A stretch of 56,195 nt of DNA from CAYTGM01 sp964437365 (GCA_964437365.1 CAYTGM010000032.1:1-56195); one strand, 5' to 3'. Positions 43,273-52,526 are shown, numbered from the stretch's first letter. The notes: generated by a model from the sequence alone, not told the origin. Made by a program: numbers and translations.

Positions 43273-45042
43273 ATGGCTGAGAGCAAAGAATATATCTTTA
43301 TCGGGGTCGCCTGGCCCTATGCGAATGCAGAACAACACCTCGGTCACTATGCCGGGGCTCAGCTACCACCAGATATTTTTGCCCGCTTTCACCGGATGAA
43401 GGGGAATCATGTGCTCATGATAAGCGGCTCGGATACCCATGGAACTCCTATCACCATTCGAGCGGACCAGGAAGGGACGACCCCGGATAAGATCGTCGAC
43501 CAGTTCCATCCAGGGTTTATCTCTACGTTTCAGAAAATAGGCCTCACCTATGATCTCTTTACGCATACGGACACGCAGAATCATTGGGACGTCACGCATG
43601 ACCTTTTTCTAACACACCAGAAGAAGGGATATATCTATAAAGATAAACAAAAACAGGTTTACGATCCAAAAGCAGAGAAGTTTCTACCTGATCGTTATGT
43701 GGAAGGGGAGTGCCCGTTCTGCGGAAATGATGGAGCCCGTGGAGATCAATGTGACAAGTGTGGGAAGACTTATGACGCTGTTGAATTGAAAAATCCTCGC
43801 TCAAAGATTACTGGAAATACGGATCTTGAAGTTCGTGAAACAGAACACTTCTTTCTTGATCTCGGCAAAGTGAACGAACCGCTTCTTGAGTGGGTGAAAG
43901 ATGGAAAAGATCATTGGCGCTCCCATGTCTATAACCAGACCGTTACCCAACTCGAAGAAAGAGCGTTGAGAGGACGCCCCATTACCCGTGATATCACCTG
44001 GGGGATCACCGTTCCTGTTGAAGGGTACGATACCAAACGTATTTATGTCTGGTACGATGCCGTGATCGGATATTTATCGGGGAGTAAGGAGTGGGCCAGC
44101 CTTGAAGGAGATCAGGAGGCCTGGAAAAAGTGGTGGGATTCTGATACGAATCCCGACGCCAAGTCCTATTACTTCATCGGAAAAGACAATATTGTCTTCC
44201 ATACGATTATCTGGCCTGGCCAGCTGATCGCCTATGGAGGGCTCAATCTTCCATACGATGTTCCCGCCAACGAATATCTGAACTTTAAAGGTGGAAAGTT
44301 CAGTAAATCGCTCGGTAACATCATCTCTATGTCTTCCGTTCTCGAACGTTATCAGCCAGACGCCTGGCGCTATGCTCTGACAGCCATCGGTCCTGAAACG
44401 GGTGATGTCACTTTCAGCTGGGACGACTTTATCGATCGTGTGAACGGTGAACTTGTCGCGAACTGGGGAAACCTCGTGAATCGAGTGATGAAGTTTGCCT
44501 ACAAGCGTTTCGACGGGAAGGTGCCAGAGCCTCAGGAATTCTCAGAAAAAGATCTCGAGCTTCTGAATGAAGTCAAAGCCGGATTTGAATCTGTTGGAAG
44601 CCATTTCAATCTTGTGAAATTACGGGCCGCCACGCGTGAGCTCCTGCGTCTCAGCCAGCTGGTTAATCAGTATATCACGGAAACAGAGCCATTTAAACTG
44701 ATCAAAGAAGACGAAAAGGCGGCAGCCACCGTTACCTTTGTTGCCATGCAGTGCATTGCATGGCTGAATACTTTGTGGGCCCCAATTCTGTGTCATTCTG
44801 CAGAAAAAGTTCATGAAATGCTGGGATTTGAGGGTCCCTATTTCGGCCGCCAGTGGACAGAAAACGTGAAAGATGACAAGGGTGAACACCTAGTCTTGCG
44901 TTACGACCATTCCGGTGCAGTTGGAAAGTGGGAACCCGTCGAGCTTATACCTGGTCATCCTCTCGGTGACCCTCAGCCGCTTTTTGAAAAACTGGATAAG
45001 GAGAAGGTTTTCGAAGCTGAAGGGGTGGAGCAAGCACCTTGA
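43273..45042 (+). CDS. metG: Methionyl-tRNA synthetase
   Basis: The product is 589 residues. It charges tRNA-Met with methionine. The ATP-binding HIGH motif reads HLGH (near residue 22) and the KMSKS loop reads KFSKS in GGKFSKSLGN. A zinc knuckle is visible as CPFCGNDGARGDQCDKCGKT in the connective domain. The C-terminal EMAP-like tRNA-binding domain of the E. coli enzyme is absent; the protein ends after the anticodon helix bundle. AAGG lies about 11 bases before the ATG. Confidence 0.97.
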   Translation: MAESKEYIFIGVAWPYANAEQHLGHYAGAQLPPDIFARFHRMKGNHVLMISGSDTHGTPITIRADQEGTTPDKIVDQFHPGFISTFQKIGLTYDLFTHTDTQNHWDVTHDLFLTHQKKGYIYKDKQKQVYDPKAEKFLPDRYVEGECPFCGNDGARGDQCDKCGKTYDAVELKNPRSKITGNTDLEVRETEHFFLDLGKVNEPLLEWVKDGKDHWRSHVYNQTVTQLEERALRGRPITRDITWGITVPVEGYDTKRIYVWYDAVIGYLSGSKEWASLEGDQEAWKKWWDSDTNPDAKSYYFIGKDNIVFHTIIWPGQLIAYGGLNLPYDVPANEYLNFKGGKFSKSLGNIISMSSVLERYQPDAWRYALTAIGPETGDVTFSWDDFIDRVNGELVANWGNLVNRVMKFAYKRFDGKVPEPQEFSEKDLELLNEVKAGFESVGSHFNLVKLRAATRELLRLSQLVNQYITETEPFKLIKEDEKAAATVTFVAMQCIAWLNTLWAPILCHSAEKVHEMLGFEGPYFGRQWTENVKDDKGEHLVLRYDHSGAVGKWEPVELIPGHPLGDPQPLFEKLDKEKVFEAEGVEQAP

Positions 45043-45202
45043 AGGGCGATTGTTTTCAGATTCACTGATTCGGCAGGGCAAAGGGGAATTGATTCCTTCA
45101 GATTTATATGAAACCCTCTTGCCTTAACTGCGAGGTGTGGAGCGGCTTTTGCTCCCCTTATAAATGCTGCAGGAACGAAGAATCTGAAAAAAGGACCCTT
45201 CC

Positions 45203-46666
45203 ATGACGCAAGCATCGACCCTAGGTGAACTGAAAGCTTCGGGCTGGAAAGAAAAGACAGTTAAGGATGAGCTTCGCCTTAACCTGATTAATAAATTAAA
45301 GAATAAAGAACCACTTTTTCCCGGAATTATCGGGTACGACAAAACAGTCATTCCCCAGATCGTGTCAGCGGTACTTGCAAAACACGACTTCCTCCTCCTC
45401 GGGCTTAGAGGACAGGCCAAGACACGAATCGTTCGACAGCTTGTTACGTTACTCGATGAGTACTTACCAACCATAGACGGTTCACCGATCAACGAGTCTC
45501 CTTTCGCTCCTGTGACAAAGTATGGAAGAGAGTTGATCGATGATAAGGGGGACAATACGCCGATTGCCTGGATCCATCGCTCTAAGCGATATCACGAAAA
45601 GCTCGCGACGCCAGATGTCTCTATCGCCGATCTTATCGGTGACATTGATCCGATCAAAGCTGTGTCAAAGAAGCTCGACTTCAGTGATGAAGAGGTTATC
45701 CACTACGGAATTATACCACGTTCAAACCGTGGCATATTTGCCATCAATGAACTCCCTGACCTTCAAGCAAGAATTCAAGTTGGTCTTCTTAACATTATGG
45801 AGGAGAAGGATATACAAATCCGAGGTTTTCCCGTGAGGCTCCCCCTTGACGTCTCTCTTGTCTTTACGGCTAATCCAGAGGATTACACGAATCGAGGAAA
45901 CATTATTACTCCTCTCAAAGACCGAATCGATGCTCAGATCCTGACGCACTATCCAACAAAAATAGACGATGCGATTAAGATTACAGACCAGGAGGCCTGG
46001 ACAGAGCGTGCCTTTGAAGTGAAAGCATTTCCTCTTATTGGTAAGCTTGTCGAACAGGTCGCTATTGAGGCGCGAAACTCTGATTTTGTAGATAAAGCCT
46101 CCGGGGTATCTGCCCGCATGGGAATCAGTCTTCTCGAGACCCTTTATTCAACCGCTGAAATGAGAGCTTATGTTCATGGAGAATCGAGTTCACTGGTTCG
46201 AATCAGCGACTTGTTTCAGTCGGTGACTGCCTTGTCGGGAAAGATCGAGCTTGTCTATAAGGGTGAGCAGGAGGGCGTAACGAACGTGGCGTTGCACCTG
46301 ATGGGCAAGGCGGTTAAAGAGATATTTAACGAACGTTTCGTTGAGGGCTATGTTCGAGGAAAAGATCGCAAAGCAGATTTCACCACCTTCCAGCCGATCG
46401 TGGATTGGTTCGAGGATGGAAACACTCTCGACCTCGAAACTGATATGAGCCACGAACAGTTCAAAGCAGCGCTATACGCTATCACTCCCCTCAAAGGACT
46501 TGTCAAAGATCTCGCCAAACCCGCTGATGATGATGAAGAACTCCTCTATATGGAACTCTTCATCGAAGGACTCCATCAGAACTTCCTTCTGACCAAACGA
46601 ATCGTTGATGCAAGAATCCACTACACTGATGCTGTCTCTTACATGATGAATGAACTTGGTGAATGA
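45203..46666 (+). CDS. AAA+ ATPase of the magnesium chelatase ChlI/MoxR-like group
   Basis: The product is 487 residues from ATG 45203, with AAAGGA eight bases upstream. Walker A is the variant GLRGQAKTR; GIFAINELPDLQARIQVGLL, followed by NIMEEKDIQIRG, is the helix-2 insert region of the ChlI-like clade; VFTANPEDYTNRG carries sensor 1. A C-terminal lid of about 200 residues follows. Relatives work with a VWA-domain partner to remodel proteins or insert metal, but no VWA gene is next to it. Tetrapyrrole genes are 5 kb away, yet ChlD/H are not seen, so chlorophyll synthesis is not implied. Confidence 0.85.
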   Translation: MTQASTLGELKASGWKEKTVKDELRLNLINKLKNKEPLFPGIIGYDKTVIPQIVSAVLAKHDFLLLGLRGQAKTRIVRQLVTLLDEYLPTIDGSPINESPFAPVTKYGRELIDDKGDNTPIAWIHRSKRYHEKLATPDVSIADLIGDIDPIKAVSKKLDFSDEEVIHYGIIPRSNRGIFAINELPDLQARIQVGLLNIMEEKDIQIRGFPVRLPLDVSLVFTANPEDYTNRGNIITPLKDRIDAQILTHYPTKIDDAIKITDQEAWTERAFEVKAFPLIGKLVEQVAIEARNSDFVDKASGVSARMGISLLETLYSTAEMRAYVHGESSSLVRISDLFQSVTALSGKIELVYKGEQEGVTNVALHLMGKAVKEIFNERFVEGYVRGKDRKADFTTFQPIVDWFEDGNTLDLETDMSHEQFKAALYAITPLKGLVKDLAKPADDDEELLYMELFIEGLHQNFLLTKRIVDARIHYTDAVSYMMNELGE

Positions 46667-46685
46667 GTTGAGTGAAGGATCACAC

Positions 46686-47843
46686 GTGGAAATCTATCTT
46701 GATTATAACTCCACGACCGCGGCGCGCCCTGAGGTCGTGGAGCTTATTACCAGTTCACTCAACAAATCCTATCATAACCCGAATAGTATTCACAAGGGAG
46801 GGGTCTCATCCCGCTATGCGATTGAGAAGGCTCGACGCAAGCTTCTAAAGCTCCTCGATGCCCCAGAACAGGCTCAGCTTATCTATACTTCCTGTGGCAG
46901 CGAATCAAACAACCTTGCTCTGAAAGGATATTGCCTGAAGGCGCGCGAGCAGGGGAGAGGTGACCACCTGGTTGTATCAGCAACCGAACATTCGGCAGTT
47001 CTCGAAACAGCTATACAATTGAGAGACTCCTTCAACTTTGACGTCACCTTCCTTCCTGTAGATAAGGAAGGGCGAGTCTCCAGCCATCATTTAAGAGAAA
47101 GCCTTCGAAAAGAAACGACCCTCGTTTCTATCATCGCTGCCAACAATGAAACGGGGGTTATCAATGACATCGAAAGACTCTCCGCTACAACACACATCAA
47201 TTCCAAGGCAATCTTCCATACAGACGCCGTCCAGGCGATTGGCAAGATCCCTTTCTCGATTCAGAATATAGATGCGGACCTGGTGACTTTTGCTTCCCAC
47301 AAGGTTCACGGGCCAAAAGGCATCGGAATGCTCTATATGAAAGAACCCATTGAACTTTTACCTCAAATATCCGGAGGACAGCAGGAGCACGGTCTCCGTG
47401 CAGGTACAGAAAATATCGCCTACATTGAAGCGACGACTCGAGCCATTGAAATTGCTCTCGAGGAGATGAATCATGAGAGCACTCGCCTTGTCCAGTTCAG
47501 AGAAAAACTCTGGAAGCGCCTTGAGCGACTCCCCTTTTCGATTCAGAGGAATACGCCTGAGGTCGACACACTACCAGGCACCTTGAATGTTTCTATACCG
47601 GGAACGAAGAGTCAGGAGCTGGTGCGAGAGCTCAGTTACAAAGGGATCTATTGCTCGGCTGGGTCAGCTTGCACAAGTGGGGGAGAGACGTACAGTCATG
47701 TCATTGAATCACAATTTCAAGATGCGGACCGAGCTTCCTCTGCTCTTCGCATCAGCTTCGGGAAATATACAAGAGAAGAAGAGATTGATATCTTTGTTCA
47801 AACACTGGAGGCGCTCCTCCCCTCTCTCATTCGAGTTGAATAA
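46686..47843 (+). CDS. Cysteine desulfurase (IscS/NifS family)
   Basis: The product is 385 residues. GTG 46686, five bases after AAGGAT, gives the typical start EIYLDYNSTTAARPEV; longer frames begin inside the previous gene. It removes sulfur from Cys using PLP for Fe-S clusters, thiolated tRNA or cofactors. The PLP Lys is K206 in SHKVHGPKG; His in SATEHSAVLE stacks on PLP; the sulfur-carrying Cys329 lies in YCSAGSACTSGG. The loop around that Cys is short, NifS/IscS-like (group I). No iscU or other Fe-S gene is adjacent. Confidence 0.94.
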   Translation: MEIYLDYNSTTAARPEVVELITSSLNKSYHNPNSIHKGGVSSRYAIEKARRKLLKLLDAPEQAQLIYTSCGSESNNLALKGYCLKAREQGRGDHLVVSATEHSAVLETAIQLRDSFNFDVTFLPVDKEGRVSSHHLRESLRKETTLVSIIAANNETGVINDIERLSATTHINSKAIFHTDAVQAIGKIPFSIQNIDADLVTFASHKVHGPKGIGMLYMKEPIELLPQISGGQQEHGLRAGTENIAYIEATTRAIEIALEEMNHESTRLVQFREKLWKRLERLPFSIQRNTPEVDTLPGTLNVSIPGTKSQELVRELSYKGIYCSAGSACTSGGETYSHVIESQFQDADRASSALRISFGKYTREEEIDIFVQTLEALLPSLIRVE

Positions 47844-47894
47844 TACTCCATCGAGATTGTAGGAATGACAACTGTTTCTCAGGAGTATCATATC

Positions 47895-48176
47895 ATGGCT
47901 CGCTACAGCGACAGACCAACCAAGAGCGGCGGTAACGGAACCCTCATGGGTCTTATTTTCTTTGCTGTCATTGGCGGAGGCATCATTGGCGCGCTTTCCT
48001 GGCGAGTCTTCATCGCCCAGAAAATTGGCGCTGCCTATATCCTTGTTGTGCCTGGGCTCCCCTTCACACTCCTTGATCTGGTCATGTTCGTTATCGGAGC
48101 AAGCATCGGTCTGGCGACCGCCCTCAAAGCCTGGAAGGCTGTTAGAGAAGACATCGCTGAAGAGTCTGCCGACTGA
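47895..48176 (+). CDS. Small two-helix membrane protein, unknown
   Basis: The product is 93 residues. ATG 47895 has AGGAG nine bases upstream, better than ATG 47865. A basic, Gly-rich N-terminus (MARYSDRPTKSGGNGT) is followed by helices at about residues 16-36 and 50-72 and an acidic C-terminus. I recognise no family. It follows the cysteine desulfurase by 51 bases. Confidence 0.6.
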   Translation: MARYSDRPTKSGGNGTLMGLIFFAVIGGGIIGALSWRVFIAQKIGAAYILVVPGLPFTLLDLVMFVIGASIGLATALKAWKAVREDIAEESAD

Positions 48177-48291
48177 CTGTTCCCTTCGAGTGGATTCAAA
48201 ATCAGGCTTCTGCAGTACTCGATGTATCGTTTGACCCTGCACGAGATGGCATGAAAGTAATCATCTTAATGACTTTGAACGAGATTCACTC

Positions 48292-48744
48292 ATGATAACC
48301 CTTCGCGGCCTCCTGTTTATATTCTTACTGGGATTGATGCTCCCACTTCTCCCCTCTTGCACAACGACTGTCTTTGATCCCGGAAGGGGAGCGGAGACGG
48401 TCTTTGTGAGGACAATGGAAAATCCTCAGATAGAAGTTTCCGAATATTTGAACGAACCTTCGGAGGGACAGGTGACAACGGAGTCAGACGCATGGACCCT
48501 TTTCTGGTTCTTTCCTTTGAATCGTCCCGACCTTGGAGTCTGGCTTGAGGAAACTCTCCCGGAAAATGCCGCAGCTGCGAACGTCCAGTGTCGAATCAAA
48601 AGGCCCTGGTACGGACATCTCCTCTTCTTTCCAACACTCGGTATCCTGGCCATCGACAGGGTAGCGTACTCCTACGACCCCGTCCGTCTCAAATATCCCA
48701 AACCAATTGTCACTCCAGATCCAGCAGATTCACAGCGTCCCTGA
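48292..48744 (+). CDS. Predicted lipoprotein, unknown function
   Basis: The product is 150 residues. Residues 1-22 form a type II signal peptide with lipobox LLPSC, so Cys23 should be lipidated and the protein tethered to a membrane. The mature part includes LFWFFPLNRPDLG and a hydrophobic stretch near LLFFPTLGILAIDRVAYSYD. No family recognised. Its 3' end overlaps the convergent recombinase gene by 35 bases. Confidence 0.7.
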   Translation: MITLRGLLFIFLLGLMLPLLPSCTTTVFDPGRGAETVFVRTMENPQIEVSEYLNEPSEGQVTTESDAWTLFWFFPLNRPDLGVWLEETLPENAAAANVQCRIKRPWYGHLLFFPTLGILAIDRVAYSYDPVRLKYPKPIVTPDPADSQRP

Positions 48745-49603
48745 TTTTCTTTACATTCGTATGTGTATAAACAGAGGTCGACGTAATAGAGCTGTGACCC
48801 AGTAGCTCTTGAATATCCCTCAGGTCGACATCCTCAGCGTAAAGGGTCGTCGCGAAGGTATGGCGTAGCTTGTGGGGGCTGATACGGGGATCCAGTCCAA
48901 GTGATTTAACAGCTTTCTCGAGGGAATACTGAACCATTCGTTTTGTGACTCGGTTTCCGTGGCGATCCATGAATAAGGCGGGGCAGTCCATGTGCCCTCG
49001 AGGTCTCTTCTCCAGCCATTCATTGAGCGCCTTTGAGCTGCTGGCATTCATCGGAGCCAGACGCTCTTTCCTACCCTTCCCCATGACTTTGATGGTACCG
49101 TTCTCAAAATCCAGATCTCCGGTATCCAGATTCACAAGCTCTGAGAGACGAATACCCGTCATGACAAAGAGAACGAGCATAGTATGATTTCGTGCGTCCA
49201 TGAGCTCTTCGGGAAGTGAATGGTTCAGCAACGACTGTACTTCCACCGGGCTCAAGAAGACAGGCAGACGTTTAGCCTTCTTTGGCATGTGAAGTCTAAG
49301 AGCTGGGTTAGTCTCGATAAACTCGCGCAGGAGGAGAAACTTAAAGAATGAACGAATGGAGGAGATATGCCGAGATAGACTTGTAGGTTTTAAGTCATGT
49401 TCTTCCTTAAGCGCAGCGACATAATCCTTAAGGGCCCAGGCATCTACATCCTCTACCTGACTAACAACATCTTCTTTACCATCAGAAAGATACTCCGCCA
49501 GCCTGTGAAGATCGTAGGAATACGCCTCGATCGTTTGAGGAGCAAGGTTCCTCTCTGAGTAAAGATAGCTAAGGAAGTTGTCTATGGCATCATTGAGAGT
49601 CAT
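48710..49603 (-). CDS. Tyrosine recombinase (XerC/XerD-like)
   Basis: The product is 297 residues from ATG 49603 (MTLNDAIDNFLSYLYSERNL); an ATG at 49621 and a TTG at 49639 are also in frame and none has a good ribosome binding site. Residues about 1-90 are the SAM-like core-binding domain. The catalytic domain shows Arg in TGIRLSELVNL, Lys in VMGKGRKERLAP, HKLRHTFATTLY, the late His in LLGHSSI, and the nucleophile Tyr in SVYTHTN. Length and motifs match XerC/XerD, which resolve chromosome dimers at dif; which of the two it is, or whether it is a mobile-element integrase, cannot be decided. No phage genes are near. Confidence 0.92.
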   Translation of the reverse strand: MTLNDAIDNFLSYLYSERNLAPQTIEAYSYDLHRLAEYLSDGKEDVVSQVEDVDAWALKDYVAALKEEHDLKPTSLSRHISSIRSFFKFLLLREFIETNPALRLHMPKKAKRLPVFLSPVEVQSLLNHSLPEELMDARNHTMLVLFVMTGIRLSELVNLDTGDLDFENGTIKVMGKGRKERLAPMNASSSKALNEWLEKRPRGHMDCPALFMDRHGNRVTKRMVQYSLEKAVKSLGLDPRISPHKLRHTFATTLYAEDVDLRDIQELLGHSSITSTSVYTHTNVKKIRDAVNLLDLE

Positions 49604-50029
49604 CAAAGGAGGAGGAATCATCACAGACAAGACGGTCAAGTCTGTAGTGTGTGCTGAGGTAGATTATTGGGGTGGAAAGGTTTGGCCCTACGGGTAAGTT
49701 CGTTAAAGAATGATTTAATACAAAAAGGAACAAGGGTAAATCTTCGTCTCACCCCCTGAAGAACAATGATGAGATCCACATCACCCTACACAAAACCGAA
49801 ACAAATCTCGTGTCATCCCGGCTAAACCTCGGATCTCACACCGAATACCGATTCACCTGCTTTTTCCGTACTTGCAATAAGCTCAGAACTTGCATCCCGA
49901 TGCAGGTTTTATGCAGGTTGCAAGCAACTTGAAAGCAGGTTGCTTAAGATAGGGTACTGCGCGGACATATAGATTTCAAAGTCGGGTCATTGCCGAAGCT
50001 TATTTCAGATATCTGGTGATGGGTTACCG
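49604..50029. other. 426-base intergenic region with phased repeats
   Basis: It is upstream of the recombinase and downstream of the LacI-type gene, both on the minus strand. The stretch 49891-49945 is dense in short direct and inverted repeats (separate entry). No terminator with a clear T-run was found for the LacI-type gene. The rest shows nothing recognisable. Confidence 0.5.
49891..49941. repeat. Helically phased GCAGGTT direct repeats with inverted repeats
   Basis: GCAGGTT occurs at 49902, 49913 and 49935, spaced 11 and 22 bases, that is one and two helical turns. TGCATC-CC-GATGCA (49891-49904) and GTTGC-AA-GCAAC (49918-49929) are inverted repeats woven into them. Protein-binding sites are possible; nothing links them to a known regulator. 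Confidence 0.5.
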
Positions 50030-51049
50030 TCAAGCTTCGGGAGGAGCTGCGCATGACCCTCGCTCACGAAATCGCTGCTGAATAAGTTCTGTCCCCGAGG
50101 GAGTATTGGGGTTTTCAAGTTTCTTCATGAGAAGGTTCAACGAACTGTTTGCTACATCGATAATTCTTTCATTGGTCGACGTTACGGGTGGGACAAGATG
50201 CTTGAGCCAGGGGCCATCACCAAAGGTGACTATGGAAAGGTCTTTGGGTATTTTAAGCTCAAGCTCATGATAGAGCTTCTGAGCCATCAGGACATACCAG
50301 TCACTCATCATCACCAAAGCCGTGGGACGCTCGTTCACTGGGCGTTTGAGCAATCCACGAAGATCTTCCATCCACTGCTCCCCTGCTTGAACGCAGAATG
50401 CTTCATTAAGATGCAGAGAAGCCTCTGACATGGCTTCCTCAACCCCCTGAAGTCTCTCCCGGGCGGCCCTGTTAGAGTTTTCCACTCCAACGACACCGAT
50501 ACGCTTATGGCCAAGCTTTAAGAGATGACGCGTAAGATCAGCAGCTGTAGCGATCTCCTCGCTGGTCACATAGTCAAATCCGTAACCGGGGATGCAGCCA
50601 ATAAGGACGAAGGGGAACTTCTGCAGCTTGAGTTGAAGAAAGTGGTCAATACTCCCCTCGTTTTTCCAGTCGTGAACCGGGAATATGAGAAGGCCTTCGG
50701 CCTGGTGCTCGCGCATCATCTGGATATTGTGCTGTTCTTTCTCTACGTCTAGTTCCGAGTCAGCGATAAGGACTTTATACCCCTTATCTTCAAGTTGGTT
50801 CTGAACATGATGAAGAAATTCGATATAGGCGGGGTTACGAAGTTCTGCAGCCACCAGACCGAGGATATGACTTTTCCTCATGGCGAGGTTTTGAGCAATT
50901 CGGTTGGGGCTGTATCCGAGGCGCTCTGCAAGATCGAGGATACGCTGCCTCTTATCTTCGGTAACGCCGGGTTTGTTGCTCAGAACGCGTGAGACAGTGG
51001 CAGTGGAGGTGTTTGCCATCTGTGCCAGATCTTTGATCGTGATGGTCAT
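50030..51049 (-). CDS. LacI-family transcription regulator
   Basis: The product is 339 residues, the usual length. Residues 3-50 hold the helix-turn-helix and hinge (IKDLAQMANTSTATVSRVL, then KRQRILDLAERLGYSPNRIA). Residues 60 onward are the periplasmic-binding-protein-like sensor (ILGLVAAELRNPAYIEFLHH). Such regulators usually respond to sugars or nucleosides and repress transport or catabolic genes. The neighbouring LamG-like gene has LacI-type palindromes upstream and is a likely target; that link is inferred. Confidence 0.94.
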   Translation of the reverse strand: MTITIKDLAQMANTSTATVSRVLSNKPGVTEDKRQRILDLAERLGYSPNRIAQNLAMRKSHILGLVAAELRNPAYIEFLHHVQNQLEDKGYKVLIADSELDVEKEQHNIQMMREHQAEGLLIFPVHDWKNEGSIDHFLQLKLQKFPFVLIGCIPGYGFDYVTSEEIATAADLTRHLLKLGHKRIGVVGVENSNRAARERLQGVEEAMSEASLHLNEAFCVQAGEQWMEDLRGLLKRPVNERPTALVMMSDWYVLMAQKLYHELELKIPKDLSIVTFGDGPWLKHLVPPVTSTNERIIDVANSSLNLLMKKLENPNTPSGTELIQQRFRERGSCAAPPEA

Positions 51050-51079
51050 AGGATAGTCATCTCTAAATCATTCAATATG

Positions 51080-51094
51080 GAGCCACGCTGGCTC
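51080..51094 (-). promoter_or_regulatory. Inverted repeat before the LacI-type gene
   Basis: GAGCCA (51080-51085) and TGGCTC (51089-51094) flank CGC, 31 bases upstream of the start codon. It may be an autoregulatory operator or a leader hairpin; it does not resemble the GTAAGCG sites further on. Confidence 0.35.
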
Positions 51095-51195
51095 GTTTAG
51101 TGTTCTTGGGTGAAATCTGTGGTTTCGTCGGATAGTGAAGCAATCCCAATAATTTCAATCTTCTTGATTCGCCGAACTATTTTGGAAATCTGTAC

Positions 51196-51227
51196 AAAAA
51201 AGAGGTGAAGCCACAAGACTCCACCTC
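51196..51227 (-). terminator. Terminator of the LamG-like gene
   Basis: Read on the minus strand, GAGGTG (51227-51222) pairs with CACCTC (51207-51202), and TTTTTT (51201-51196) follows. The stem is short, with a partly paired interior. Confidence 0.55.
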
Positions 51228-51269
51228 CAGATTTGACGATAGATTATGATCAGCTTTCTGATCTTAACC

Positions 51270-52184
51270 TTAATAGAGTTCCCAGTTGCTGACGCTCAAT
51301 GGTGGCGAAACGACATTCCCAGATGGGAGAACAAAGTCAGATGTTCCAAGCGCGGCTCTGGATACTGCAGCGGCGTCGACACCACCGATAAGTCCGCGGT
51401 CATCTGAGCCGTTTACAGGTGCGGCGAGGTTCATTCCGATCGCAATTGCATTAACTTCGTTACCAGGCGTGCCGTTGTTAAATCCGGTTCCAAAATAGGC
51501 TGAAGTAATACCGGAAGCATCATATACGGATGTGCCTACCTGTACCCCGTCGCGGTAGCCAGTTATCTGACTATTTGCTGGATCACCATCATTGTAATCA
51601 AAAACGAGAACGTCGTGATAAAGTGTGTTGGCCTGGACAACGCCTGTCGTAGTATCCTGAACGTTCTCACCGTTGCTGTCACCTCTGTCTGTCCACCAAT
51701 CCATGCGGTTAGCACCAACGGTACGGATGAAGAATTGAGCAACGTCACCGGCTGGCCATTCATTTCCGATGATCGACTGTATCCCCACAGTATTGGAACC
51801 GCCGGTAGGGTCCGTCGTGTACCAGATTGCTTCAATGGTAAGATCGCCAGGTGAAACCTGATTGGCTGTTTCAATTGTAATTCCCATTTCTTGCCCAGCA
51901 GTTCCATCAACCAGCAGAGCTTTGCCGCCTTGAGAAGTTCCAGAAAGTCCTCCAGGTAGTGCTCCGATTGATGGTCCAGAGCCGCTGTCGTAGCTACGGT
52001 AAGTGACGGTGGTAGTTCCAAGAACTTCCTCCAGTAGGACCTCTGAGGACCCTGCGGTGTAAGAGTCTCCGTTCGCTGCTGTTGCGTCAGCTGCTTCATC
52101 AAAATTCAGATAAACAAGTGTGTTTGCACTGACCATAGAGGTGCATGCGCCTGCGACGAGTAGTGAGAGAATCATTTTCTTCAT
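51270..52184 (-). CDS. Secreted LamG/concanavalin-like protein, unknown ligand
   Basis: The product is 304 residues from ATG 52184, which has AAAGGAAA about nine bases upstream and gives a signal peptide (MKKMILSLLVAGACTSMVSA). A frame reaching 52280 would run through the promoter region. The mature protein starts NTLVYLNFDEAADATA, as LamG_3-type jelly rolls do (VYLNFDE), with DLTIEAIWYTTDP, VLVFDYNDG and TGYRDGVQVG as further strands. The C-terminus SVSNWELY is not a PEP-CTERM sorting tail. Relatives bind or cleave polysaccharides at the surface. Context with LacI suggests carbohydrate-controlled expression. Confidence 0.75.
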   Translation of the reverse strand: MKKMILSLLVAGACTSMVSANTLVYLNFDEAADATAANGDSYTAGSSEVLLEEVLGTTTVTYRSYDSGSGPSIGALPGGLSGTSQGGKALLVDGTAGQEMGITIETANQVSPGDLTIEAIWYTTDPTGGSNTVGIQSIIGNEWPAGDVAQFFIRTVGANRMDWWTDRGDSNGENVQDTTTGVVQANTLYHDVLVFDYNDGDPANSQITGYRDGVQVGTSVYDASGITSAYFGTGFNNGTPGNEVNAIAIGMNLAAPVNGSDDRGLIGGVDAAAVSRAALGTSDFVLPSGNVVSPPLSVSNWELY

Positions 52185-52228
52185 GAGCTGGTTTTCCTTT
52201 CGCTCGTTGTGTGAAATGTGTGCTTTGT

Positions 52229-52240
52229 GTAAGCGCTTAC
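52229..52240. promoter_or_regulatory. LacI-type operator (perfect palindrome)
   Basis: GTAAGCGCTTAC is a perfect 12-base palindrome with the central CG typical of LacI/GalR operators. It lies 45 bases upstream of the LamG-like start codon, where a repressor could block transcription. Confidence 0.65.
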
Positions 52241-52380
52241 GTCGACTTCTTAAAGTGGTCCCAAAACCCTCAAATTTCACAAAATAACGCGATTTAATGG
52301 ATTAGACCGGATCGACTGTGAACAAATTCCTACAGTCCTCGCTCAAATGCAAGCTGTAAATGGACGGATAAGGAGAAAAT

Positions 52381-52392
52381 GTAAGCGGTTAA
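52381..52392. promoter_or_regulatory. Second LacI-type half-conserved site
   Basis: GTAAGCGGTTAA matches the palindrome at 52229 in 10 of 12 bases. It lies 152 bases from it and could allow looping. Confidence 0.45.
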
Positions 52393-52461
52393 TTCAAGGA
52401 AATCAGGGCGTATCTCTTCCACCAGGAGTCGGAGTCCACGCTCCAAGCTGCCACGATAGAT

Positions 52462-52500
52462 AAAAAGAATACTCCCCCTGACAAAGCAGTCAGGAGGAGT
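52462..52500 (-). terminator. Terminator of elbB
   Basis: On the minus strand ACTCCTCCTGAC (52500-52489) pairs with GTCAGGGGGAGT (52482-52471), with one mismatched pair, and TTTTT (52466-52462) follows a few bases later. Confidence 0.65.
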
Positions 52501-52526
52501 CATGGATTGAATTCGTTAATCAGAAT

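Noticed and set aside
45203..46666. Magnesium chelatase subunit for (bacterio)chlorophyll synthesis
   Set aside because: No bchH, bchD or other chlorophyll genes are present, and the sequence belongs to the wider ChlI/MoxR-like AAA group.
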